This document shows, piece after piece, positions 44,268-52,376 of a stretch of DNA of 64,000 nt. The notes below the pieces were generated by a model. It worked only from the letters and a program-made list of their open reading frames with translations. It had not been told where the DNA came from and searched no databases. The DNA comes from Carboxydocella thermautotrophica (lineage in GTDB: Bacteria; Bacillota; GCA-003054495; Carboxydocellales; Carboxydocellaceae). The stretch is from positions 1,651,501 to 1,715,500 of the forward strand of contig CP028514.1 of NCBI GenBank assembly GCA_003054495.1, written 5' to 3'. How positions within the stretch are numbered: the first letter of the stretch is position 1; each line of letters opens with the position of its first letter. The position numbers were made by a program, and so were the translations under genes.

Positions 44268-44298
44268 CTGGTACCGGGCCTGGCTGGCCCGGTACCAG
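44268..44298 (-). terminator. GC-rich hairpin between the 1767-residue cytochrome and resB-4
   Basis: CTGGTACCGGGCC and GGCCCGGTACCAG form a perfect 13-bp stem. It is followed on the minus strand by CCCTTATTTC, no strong T-run. Its place matches the hairpin at 30490-30519: between a giant cytochrome and its resB. Confidence 0.55.
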
Positions 44299-44306
44299 AA
44301 AGCCAA

Positions 44307-47300
44307 TTAGTAACCCTTATGGTCTCCACACAAGGAGCTATTAGAACCACAATTGCTCTTGCTATAATTACCCGGCGCTGCATCAACAAACTTATACAAT
44401 ACTGCGCCACTGCTGTACGGCTTAGGATCGGTTGTCAGAACCATCAGATGCGGACGATTGACCCCATGGGGCACAGCACTGTGACACCAGGTACATTGCA
44501 AGTAGCCACCCTTCTTGTGATCTCCTAAATTATGCAGGTTCTTGGAACCGCCACCGGAACTGAAGCCGGTCTTGTAGGTACTGGAACCGCCGCCATAAGT
44601 ACCATAATCATGGCACATATAGCAAAGCATGTTCTTATCATTGGAACCTGAGGTATAGGTCCAGGTCCGGGGCAGGATATTGGCATAAGCTGTAGTGCCT
44701 CCAGGAGTCGTAGGCCCGTGACAGGATTTACAGGTCAACTGACTGGTAGCAGTATAGCCGCCAATGTAGCCACCCCAACCGCTAGCTTTACTGGTTCCCA
44801 AAATGGCATGATAGGATGCCTGGGTCGTAGCAAATTCCGCCGCCTGACCGGTATGACATTTCAGACAGTCGTCGCTGGTGCTGACTGTCGGGAAGATTCC
44901 CGTCAGGTGCGGTGTCGTCAAATCAGTGTGTACCACATGGCAAGCAGTGCACTTAGTGTTCTTGCTGCTAATAGCTGTCCGCACATCGGTACGGGTACTG
45001 TTATGACAGGTAGCACAGGTGAAGCCGCGGTTCTGATGCTCCACGCTCAGTACATTGCTGTGACACTTGCTGCAATCCCACTGCGGAGAGTCAACAAAGG
45101 TACTGGTATGCACGGTGTTAACATCCGCATGGATGGTATGGCAGGCATCACAGTTAACTTTTCCCTGAGTAATAGCAGTCTGAACCTCGGTCCGGGTGCT
45201 CTGGTGACAGACCGCACAGGAGCCGGTGCCAGATGTACTGTTATCACTGGAAGGATTCCAGCTCAGATCAATCTGGGCTGAGTTGACAGCCGTAGCAGTC
45301 AGTCCGCCCGGTACGGTCGGAGGCTGGGTATCAGTGCTGCCAGTTACCGGCGCAACTGTAGTACTGGGTGTAGTGACAGAGCTTTCCGTACTTGTACCGC
45401 TGCTCAGCAAGAACCGCACTTCACTGATGGCCGCTTCTTTGTAAGTCCCATCACTGCCAGTCTTGATGCGGAACTTCATCCAGCCAAAATTCTGCATTGT
45501 GCTGGCTGCTGAAGTCACATCAATGACATAATCAGCATAGGTCCCTTTGGCGGCAGGATTGGTGATCTTGTAAGTTACGGCTGAGGTAGTGTTGATGCTC
45601 TTACCGTCACTCTTATAAGGATAGATCACGATGCTACCAGCACTATCAGTGCTCTTCCAGGAAGCCCGTACCTGTAGCTTTATAGCAGTGTAGTTCTTAG
45701 CATCTTCCAGTAACCGTACATATAGCCACTGGTCACTGTTGCTCCCTTCTTTTACCACCACATCAGAGGTGGAATAGAAGGTATCTTTATTATCGGTAAT
45801 CCGGGTCAAGGCAGTGGGACTCAGTGACCTGATACCTGTATCGGATACACTGTCGCCATTATTGCCGCTAGCATATTCAGCAGCTCCCGGATTCTTGGTT
45901 ATACCGGTAACCGGTGCCGGTTTAGTGGTAGCACTTACCACAGAGCTGAATCCTGAATAATTACCCGCAGCATCATAGGCCCGTACCCGGAAGTAATAGG
46001 TCGTGTTGGGACTCAGGCTGCCCACACTAAAGGTAGTACCAGTAGTAGTTCCCACCTTGACGAAGTTAACATTATCGCTACTGCGCTGCACTTCATAAGC
46101 AATACCACTGGATGTTTGCAGTGCCTTCAAGTGTTCCTCAGGCAGGTAATTCTTGTGGCAATCAGCGCAGTTCATGGGCGGATTGGCCACATAACTGGAG
46201 GTATGCAGTATCGTCCAGGACCCATGCACGGTGCCATGGCAGCTATCACAGGCGTAACCGGTCTTAGTTCCGGTATTCCTGCTCCAGTTGCTGGTAATCA
46301 CCTGCTGCGCAGTGGCAAAGATCGGGCTTTGCGGATTGTCATGACAGGTATTACAGCCTTTGGACTTATGCAGCTCAGTTACCTTCAAGGTGCTATGACA
46401 GTTGGTGCAGCTGTAGCCATCCAGGCTGGTCAAGGCGCCATAACCACTGGCAGTATGACCTGGCGCCGGGCTGGTATGCCGTGCTGGTGCCTTAGTACCA
46501 TCATGGCAGCTACTGCAGTAGGGTACATTGATGGCACCATCTTTGATTATCACACTGCCTTCAAAAGTCGGGTTGTGACAGGTAGCACAGGACAGGCCCC
46601 GATCCAGGTGCAGTTTTGCCAGCTCAGTAGAACCTGTAGCCTGGTCAGTTGTGTGACAGGCTTTACAGCTTACCTCTTCTTGAGCTTCGAAGCTGTTAAC
46701 CGGATGCTTGTGCCCGGTACCACCGCTATGGCAAGCATCACAGCTGACATTGTTGTTAGCTATAGCCTGTTGCACTTCCGGTCTGCTGGAGCCGTGACAG
46801 GTATTGCAGGTAACTGTGCTGGTTGACTTGGCCTTATGCACTGCCAGTAAGTTATTGCCTGCAGTACCATGGCATTTCAGGCAATCTCCAGCTACGGGGT
46901 ATTTGGCGGTATCTACGTTATGAGGTGTGGTATGCCGATCAACCATAGTCGCCTGGTGACAACCAGAACAATCAGTGTTCAAAGAAGTTACTATAGGTTT
47001 ATAAGTTGTTCTGGTATGACAAACGTCACAGGAAACCGGTCCGACAGGAGGCTGTACATCATTGTGCAAGCTGATGAACTGCTTGTTATGACAGCTGCCA
47101 CAATCCGGAGCATATTCCGGCAAGAAGGCCGGGAACTTGTTAACATGTCTGGGCACGTACTGTTCGCTCGGATGCGGTGCCTGAACGCTGGTACCATTAT
47201 GGCAATCTGTACACTGTTTCAATTTCAGTTGCACCTGGCTGTTCACCGGACTGGTTGTGCCATGACAGGTATTACAGGTATAGGTACCGTTTAATGTAAT

Positions 47301-49610
47301 AGTCGGTTTCAGGTGAGTATCCACCAGGCTGGTGGAGTGACACCAGGTACAATCAATAGGATAGGTAGAGATAGTGGTTATGTGCTTACTGCTGATATCA
47401 CCATGGCACTCCGAACATTGATAGCCAGAAGTCCCTTTCAGCTGAGCTATGATGGGGGCAACTGTCGTATTGGTATGACAGGTTGCGCAATCCTTGTGAA
47501 TAGTAACCGTCGATTCGGGACTGCTGTTAGCATCAAAACGCGCCTGGTGACTGGGATTTGCCGCCACAGTACCATTATGACACTCTGTACACAGGTAACC
47601 ACTGGTACCCTTTAACTGGCTAATAGTGTTATTCGCATTTGTATTGCCATGACAGGTAGCACACTGACTGTGGAATGTTAGTGTAGAAAGAGCCTGACCA
47701 TTGCTGTCAAACCTGGCCTGATGGTAAGGCTGAGGTGCCACAGTGCCATTGTGGCAATCCAGACAATAATAGGGATTCTTAGTCTTCAAAGCTGAAATGT
47801 TGTTGACTACCTGCTGGTTGCCATGACAGGTAGTGCAATCAGGATGGAAACTGGCTGTATTGTAAAGAGTTCCCCCTGCCTCCAGCAAGGCCTGATGGCG
47901 CGGTGCCATGCTACCAGTATGGCAGGCACTACAATTGTAACTGGTCTGACCAACCAGAACCTTAATCTGGGTTTTAACATTACTGTCAGTACTCAAGTGG
48001 CAGGTATTGCAGCTGGGGTGCATTTTCGGGGTTTCATAAGCTACCCCCGTCTGATCCAGGGTAGCTTTATGGGTAGCCGTCGGTGCCACTACCCCATCGT
48101 GACAGCTCCAGCACTGATAGCTACCAGCCTGTTTCAACCCACTGACTTTAGCCTGAGCTGCCGGGTTGGCGTGACAGGTGGCACAATCAGGGTGATACTG
48201 GGTGGTATCCAGAGTTGCTGCTCCAGCTTCAGGTTCTGCCTGATGTTTAGGAATAGAAGCTACACTGCCATTATGGCAGTCAGTGCACAGGTAGCTTCCT
48301 GCCGTAGCTTTTAGCTGCGGAATAATAGCTGTTACCTGAGCGTTACCATGACAGGTAGTGCAGCTGGGATGGAAACCAACAGTATCAAGAGACGCTCCAC
48401 CGAAAGTTAAAGCAGCACTGTGCTTGGGTTGCATACTGCCACTATGGCACTCATTACAGGAATAGGCCGAAGCAGGATTGGTTGCTGCCAGGCTATTGAT
48501 CTTGTCATTCACAGCGGGATTGCCATGACAGGTTGCACAAGCACTATGCATTGCCGGTAAGTCATATTCCTGGTTATTGCCGCTGAATACGGCCTTGTGC
48601 AACGGTGAACGGCTCCCGTTGTGGCAGACAAAACAACTGTAGTCCTGGTTGGATGTTGCCAGTGTTTTCACTGTGCCCGCCAAATCCGTCTGGCTATGAC
48701 AGGTATTGCAATCACTATGCAACGCAGGTGTGTTGGTAACATTGTCGGCTGTATGAGCAGGTTGATGCTTCAGTGGCGGATTGACATGACAGTTAAAGCA
48801 TTGTTTGGCAGCCAAATCTGCAACCGGATCAGTAGTAGCTTTAGCTGCATCTACTACTGTTTTTACATCGGTCCGTACTGAATCACCATGACAGTTGGCA
48901 CAGTCATTGACTTTACCAGCGTGCTCCTGGTTGAGTTTATCCAGGTGACACTGACCACAGTTAAGGGAAATGGGTCCAGTCGAACCGTTTAGCTGATCGG
49001 GCAAGACTGTCTGATGCTTGGCATCAATATCGCCATGGCCAGTTAAACCCGTGCTGTGACAGTTATAGCATAGATCGCTGCCATCAGAACGTTTGCGAAC
49101 CACATTGGGAAGATTGCCATGACAATTGGATGTCCAACAGGATAATGTCTTAAGACTGTAAGTCTTCCCATCAGCAGCATAATTATTCTGAGGCAAGTAT
49201 TTGGTCAAACTATGGCTGATGTGAGTCACATTATTATGGCAGGCATCACAGGACACATTGCTGTGACAGCGCATGCAAGCACTAGTTGTTGCCTGAAGAT
49301 TGTTACCAGCATGGACATTATGCAGATAGCTGGCACTGGATTGTAGAGCCAGTGTCCCGGTAAAGTAACCCACACCATCGACCAGCACCGTCGGCCAGCT
49401 GGCATGTGCCCCCGACATATGGCAGACAGCACAGTTACTGCCTTTGGTTAGCGGAGAAAGTTGAAAATTTTGTACCGTCGACTGATGGCAAAGGGCACAA
49501 TCACTGCTGGACTGCGCTTCAGCCCGACCGGATAGAAAAACCATCGCAACCAGCAACATTAAACAAAGTACTATTCCTGGCAGCTTTCGTCTCAATGCTG
49601 AGACCACCAT
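44307..49610 (-). CDS. Giant secreted multihaem cytochrome, 49 CXXCH + 1 CX4CH
   Basis: A 1767-residue exported protein. Signal peptide 1-33. The N-terminal pentahaem-type module includes the CX4CH site CWTSNCH. A tandem array of about eight diheme repeats follows (near residues 290-740), each about 59 residues, H-x-x-C-x-x-CHGN...YxCxxCHxGxxxxxxHxA. More irregular haem segments reach 40 CXXCH sites. Then a 290-residue beta-rich insert (45230-46107) and nine more CXXCH sites. The C-terminus has the C-x6-C-G-x-H tail shared with the 2792-residue cytochrome. I chose the ATG at 49610 (GAGGAGGTGAACGG upstream); a TTG at 49649, also with AAGGAGG, gives 13 more residues. First in the operon with resB-4, ccsA-4 and the LuxE-like gene. 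Confidence 0.92.
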   Translation of the reverse strand: MVVSALRRKLPGIVLCLMLLVAMVFLSGRAEAQSSSDCALCHQSTVQNFQLSPLTKGSNCAVCHMSGAHASWPTVLVDGVGYFTGTLALQSSASYLHNVHAGNNLQATTSACMRCHSNVSCDACHNNVTHISHSLTKYLPQNNYAADGKTYSLKTLSCWTSNCHGNLPNVVRKRSDGSDLCYNCHSTGLTGHGDIDAKHQTVLPDQLNGSTGPISLNCGQCHLDKLNQEHAGKVNDCANCHGDSVRTDVKTVVDAAKATTDPVADLAAKQCFNCHVNPPLKHQPAHTADNVTNTPALHSDCNTCHSQTDLAGTVKTLATSNQDYSCFVCHNGSRSPLHKAVFSGNNQEYDLPAMHSACATCHGNPAVNDKINSLAATNPASAYSCNECHSGSMQPKHSAALTFGGASLDTVGFHPSCTTCHGNAQVTAIIPQLKATAGSYLCTDCHNGSVASIPKHQAEPEAGAATLDTTQYHPDCATCHANPAAQAKVSGLKQAGSYQCWSCHDGVVAPTATHKATLDQTGVAYETPKMHPSCNTCHLSTDSNVKTQIKVLVGQTSYNCSACHTGSMAPRHQALLEAGGTLYNTASFHPDCTTCHGNQQVVNNISALKTKNPYYCLDCHNGTVAPQPYHQARFDSNGQALSTLTFHSQCATCHGNTNANNTISQLKGTSGYLCTECHNGTVAANPSHQARFDANSSPESTVTIHKDCATCHTNTTVAPIIAQLKGTSGYQCSECHGDISSKHITTISTYPIDCTWCHSTSLVDTHLKPTITLNGTYTCNTCHGTTSPVNSQVQLKLKQCTDCHNGTSVQAPHPSEQYVPRHVNKFPAFLPEYAPDCGSCHNKQFISLHNDVQPPVGPVSCDVCHTRTTYKPIVTSLNTDCSGCHQATMVDRHTTPHNVDTAKYPVAGDCLKCHGTAGNNLLAVHKAKSTSTVTCNTCHGSSRPEVQQAIANNNVSCDACHSGGTGHKHPVNSFEAQEEVSCKACHTTDQATGSTELAKLHLDRGLSCATCHNPTFEGSVIIKDGAINVPYCSSCHDGTKAPARHTSPAPGHTASGYGALTSLDGYSCTNCHSTLKVTELHKSKGCNTCHDNPQSPIFATAQQVITSNWSRNTGTKTGYACDSCHGTVHGSWTILHTSSYVANPPMNCADCHKNYLPEEHLKALQTSSGIAYEVQRSSDNVNFVKVGTTTGTTFSVGSLSPNTTYYFRVRAYDAAGNYSGFSSVVSATTKPAPVTGITKNPGAAEYASGNNGDSVSDTGIRSLSPTALTRITDNKDTFYSTSDVVVKEGSNSDQWLYVRLLEDAKNYTAIKLQVRASWKSTDSAGSIVIYPYKSDGKSINTTSAVTYKITNPAAKGTYADYVIDVTSAASTMQNFGWMKFRIKTGSDGTYKEAAISEVRFLLSSGTSTESSVTTPSTTVAPVTGSTDTQPPTVPGGLTATAVNSAQIDLSWNPSSDNSTSGTGSCAVCHQSTRTEVQTAITQGKVNCDACHTIHADVNTVHTSTFVDSPQWDCSKCHSNVLSVEHQNRGFTCATCHNSTRTDVRTAISSKNTKCTACHVVHTDLTTPHLTGIFPTVSTSDDCLKCHTGQAAEFATTQASYHAILGTSKASGWGGYIGGYTATSQLTCKSCHGPTTPGGTTAYANILPRTWTYTSGSNDKNMLCYMCHDYGTYGGGSSTYKTGFSSGGGSKNLHNLGDHKKGGYLQCTWCHSAVPHGVNRPHLMVLTTDPKPYSSGAVLYKFVDAAPGNYSKSNCGSNSSLCGDHKGY
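45230..46107 (-). other. Fn3/beta-sandwich insertion inside the 1767-residue cytochrome, Fn3 halves in swapped order
   Basis: The insert starts with the C-terminal half of an Fn3 domain (GIAYEVQRSS... to ATTKP). It then has about 190 residues of an unknown beta-rich domain. It ends with the N-terminal half of an Fn3 domain (PPTVPGGLTATAVNSAQ...). Joining its two ends would rebuild one intact Fn3, and removing it would rejoin a normal haem module (EEHLKALQTS + SGTGSCAVCHQS). Confidence 0.75.
47380..48730 (-). repeat. Tandem diheme repeats in the 1767-residue cytochrome
   Basis: About eight in-frame copies of a roughly 177-base unit encode HPxCxTCHGN...LKxxxxYxCxxCHxGxxAxxxHQA. Copies are diverged at protein level but keep haem spacing, so the array is old and selected. 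Confidence 0.8.
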
Positions 49611-49678
49611 CCGTTCACCTCCTCTGCTAGTGATGTTATTCACATTCAAACCTTCTCACCTCCTTCTCAATATTTTTT

Positions 49679-49705
49679 ATTCGACATGTGTTAATAAATT
49701 CCTGC
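49679..49705 (-). promoter_or_regulatory. Sigma-H-type promoter before the 1767-residue cytochrome
   Basis: On the minus strand: -35 GCAGGAATT (49697-49705), an 11-base spacer, -10 GTCGAAT (49679-49685). This is the best match of the set. Confidence 0.78.
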
Positions 49706-49709
49706 AATT

Positions 49710-49740
49710 AAAAAGAAAATTCCGCCATTACTGGCGGAAC
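49710..49740 (-). terminator. Terminator after the 829-residue cytochrome
   Basis: TTCCGCC-AGTAAT-GGCGGAA on the minus strand (49720-49739), followed by TTTTCTTTTT. Confidence 0.85.
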
Positions 49741-49747
49741 AAAAATC

Positions 49748-52237
49748 TTATTGATAATCAAAACTGTGACAGTTACGGCAAAGTTTCTGGTTATCCGGTC
49801 TGACACGTCTAATACTGTAACCTGTATCATGACAGGCCGAATTGTTACAACTAAGAGGTACTAAGCTATAGCTAGCACCACTAGCTCTAAATTCGGCCCT
49901 GGCCCCAACCTGTCCATGCTGCTCATGATTGACAGTACTATGACAGCTTTTACAGGATGCCTGTGCATGACAGCGCATACATAGGGAAGTTGTTGCCGCC
50001 AGGTTATCACCGTTATGCCAGCGGTGGATTTCTGCCGCTGTAAGGTTTAAGGAGTTAGTAGTGGCAAAATTGCCTTCCGGAAGCATAACACTTACATTGC
50101 CATGGCCAACATAATGACAGATCTTGCAGGTTACACTTTTGTTAACCTGGCCCTCTGAAAATGCCTGGCCTGCTGGCTGATGGATTGTTGAGTGACAGGC
50201 AGAACAATCATTATTTCTTGTAGCAATAGCTGCCTGCACGGCGGGATTGCTACTTTGATGACAGCTCTCACAGGATAAATTGGTCTTGCCCAGGCTGGTC
50301 AGATTTTTAAGATGTTCTTCAGATATATCTGTTTTATGGCAAACTACACAGTCAGATCCTTGCTGATAGGTAATAACGTGGGTTCCGGAGAGGTTACCAT
50401 GAACTGTATGACAGGCATCACATCTGGCATTACCAGCAAGAACTGCCTGGCGTACTGTCGCCTGGTTGGATTTATGACAGGTATCGCAGGTTTTGCCGGT
50501 ATGCTGGGTTAGTAAATCATTACTGTGACATTCAGAACAATTCGAGCTGCTATAGCCCGACCAATCTGCGAGGTGATAGTTCTGGTACTGTTCAGCGTGT
50601 CCGCTATGACAGGCAGAACAGTTAACATTCCCACTGCTTACTACTTCAGCAACTGGGGCAGGAACGCTGGCTCCATGACAGAGGTTACAATCATAGGCCT
50701 GACCATTGCGGTCAGTTCGTGCCGCATGCTCACCTGTCAGAGTCGCCTGATGGCACTGGGTACAATTACTCCCGGCAACAAATACTTGATGGAGAGCATT
50801 AATATCTCCCTGTCCATTCATATCAAAGTTATGGCAGTTTAAGCATAGCTGGCTGCCATCAGCTCGAAGTCTTTTTACACTACCCAGTACGCCGTGGCAA
50901 TTACTGTTGGTACAGTTTTCCTGCAGGACAAGAATAGATGTCCCATTAGCAACTCTTAGCTGTTGCCCCTGGTATTGAGTGGAACTGTGACTGCCGTGGG
51001 TCAGATCTATGTGACAGGCCTGACAGGCAACAGTGAAATGGCATTTTTGACAGCTACTGGTGGTTGCTGGTAAGTTATCGCCCCGGTGAACAGAGTGTAA
51101 AACTGCTGGTTGTGAATTTACACTGGCGGCCGACTGGAACCAGCCAGCACCCCCGGGATCAAGATAGCTGGTGTTGTGTCCCGCTTTATGACACTTATAA
51201 CATACCGCCGCCTTGTTCATCGGCGCCTGCTCAAACATAACTGTCGGGTTGACATGCGGTGTATGACACCCTGTACACTGGGTATTGTTCAGGGCAATCG
51301 CCGTTTGAACTGTAGCACTGGTATTATCATGACAGGTGCTGCAGGTTATGCTATTTCCCTGCCTATCCTTTTTACCGATATGTTCACCTGTCAAATTAGC
51401 TTGGTGGCAATTGCCACAGTTTGTTGATACCCCGTCAAAATTGGTCAGATGATAACTGCTTACATCGGTGCCATGCAACGTATGACACGCATCACATCGG
51501 ATATTATTTTGTTTTATTGCATCCTTTACTTCCTGTCGCTGAGAATTATGACAGGAGCTGCAAGTAAGTAAATTTCCATCTGTCCCACGGCGACGGGCGT
51601 GTTCATCCATTAAATTGTTAAGATGGCACTGACTGCAATCCTGTTGCGGAAAAGTGGCAGCAAAATTCAGTGTATGCTTGCCAGTTACATCACCATGTCC
51701 TGTACTAACGGTAATTGTGTGACAATTTAAACACAGGTCACTATTATCTCCCCTCTTCCTGACTACCGTGGGCAAATTCTGGTGACAGTTACTAGTCCAG
51801 CAACTCAGAGACACATTAGTATACGAGGTTTTGATGGCTGCAGGCTGGGTCAGCGCAGCATACCGGGTAGAGCTATGGTTGGCGTGGCCAACATTCTGGT
51901 GGCACATGGTACAGGATACGTTACCATGACATTTATTACAGGAAGAAGTAGTAGCTTGCAGGTTATCCCCCGCATGCAGCTGGTGCAGCTGTTGTGCGGA
52001 ACTATAAACCGCATCCATGGTACTAAAATAGCCTGCATTAGGCACCAGCACAGTATTCCAGGTAGCATGGGCCCCGCTGTTGTGACAGCTCGCACACTCA
52101 GACGTGCGGCTCAACGGCGGTAAAGTAAAGTTGCTGATCGTTTGCCCATGACACAGACTGCAATCTTCGGCTGCATAAACAGGACTAACAATGCAGAAGA
52201 ACAAAAAAAGCACAAACATTAAAGCCTTTCTGCTCAT
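49748..52237 (-). CDS. Secreted multihaem cytochrome, 28 CXXCH + 3 CX4CH
   Basis: An 829-residue exported protein, signal peptide 1-22. It is built of three pentahaem-type modules (N-terminal, middle, C-terminal). Each has the order GDNLxATTSxCxxCH, a second CXXCH, a CX4CH site (CWTSNCH, CTNSNCH, CNNSACH), then a basic stretch ending LCxNCH. Irregular CXXCH segments lie between. Its N-terminal module closely matches that of the 1767-residue cytochrome, so the two are paralogues. It has no Fn3 domains and no visible anchor. AAAGGAGGTG precedes the ATG. It is a single-gene unit with its own sigma-H-like promoter and terminator. Confidence 0.92.
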   Translation of the reverse strand: MSRKALMFVLFLFFCIVSPVYAAEDCSLCHGQTISNFTLPPLSRTSECASCHNSGAHATWNTVLVPNAGYFSTMDAVYSSAQQLHQLHAGDNLQATTSSCNKCHGNVSCTMCHQNVGHANHSSTRYAALTQPAAIKTSYTNVSLSCWTSNCHQNLPTVVRKRGDNSDLCLNCHTITVSTGHGDVTGKHTLNFAATFPQQDCSQCHLNNLMDEHARRRGTDGNLLTCSSCHNSQRQEVKDAIKQNNIRCDACHTLHGTDVSSYHLTNFDGVSTNCGNCHQANLTGEHIGKKDRQGNSITCSTCHDNTSATVQTAIALNNTQCTGCHTPHVNPTVMFEQAPMNKAAVCYKCHKAGHNTSYLDPGGAGWFQSAASVNSQPAVLHSVHRGDNLPATTSSCQKCHFTVACQACHIDLTHGSHSSTQYQGQQLRVANGTSILVLQENCTNSNCHGVLGSVKRLRADGSQLCLNCHNFDMNGQGDINALHQVFVAGSNCTQCHQATLTGEHAARTDRNGQAYDCNLCHGASVPAPVAEVVSSGNVNCSACHSGHAEQYQNYHLADWSGYSSSNCSECHSNDLLTQHTGKTCDTCHKSNQATVRQAVLAGNARCDACHTVHGNLSGTHVITYQQGSDCVVCHKTDISEEHLKNLTSLGKTNLSCESCHQSSNPAVQAAIATRNNDCSACHSTIHQPAGQAFSEGQVNKSVTCKICHYVGHGNVSVMLPEGNFATTNSLNLTAAEIHRWHNGDNLAATTSLCMRCHAQASCKSCHSTVNHEQHGQVGARAEFRASGASYSLVPLSCNNSACHDTGYSIRRVRPDNQKLCRNCHSFDYQ

Positions 52238-52270
52238 AGTACACCTCCTTTACAAAAACTCAGATAATTA

Positions 52271-52298
52271 ATTCTATCATTTTTTATAAAATTCCTGC
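52271..52298 (-). promoter_or_regulatory. Sigma-H-type promoter before the 829-residue cytochrome
   Basis: On the minus strand: -35 GCAGGAATT (52290-52298), a 12-base spacer, -10 ATAGAAT (52271-52277), 33 bases before the start codon. Confidence 0.68.
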
Positions 52299-52321
52299 AA
52301 AACCTGTCAGTTTTTTACCGA

Positions 52322-52360
52322 CAAAAATCGACACCTCCGCAAGTGGAGGTGTCGATTTTG
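52322..52360 (-). terminator. Terminator after the 338-residue hexahaem gene
   Basis: A 15-bp perfect stem (52324-52338 with 52345-52359) ends in ATTTTTGTC on the minus strand. It closes the 17-haem/TPR/NHL2/hexahaem unit. Confidence 0.88.
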
Positions 52361-52376
52361 CTGCTAGCAGCTCGAT

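Noticed and set aside
44307-49610. Recurrent short DNA words such as TGACAGGT as a CRISPR array or DNA repeat
   Set aside because: They are the codons of CXXCH haem motifs at irregular spacing inside open frames, with no unique spacers.
49679-49705. TGTCGAA sequences as Spo0A boxes
   Set aside because: The heptamer always sits 11-12 bases from an AGGA box in the same orientation, and several copies differ from TGTCGAA while keeping GAAT/GAAA. A sigma-H-type -10 explains all copies better.
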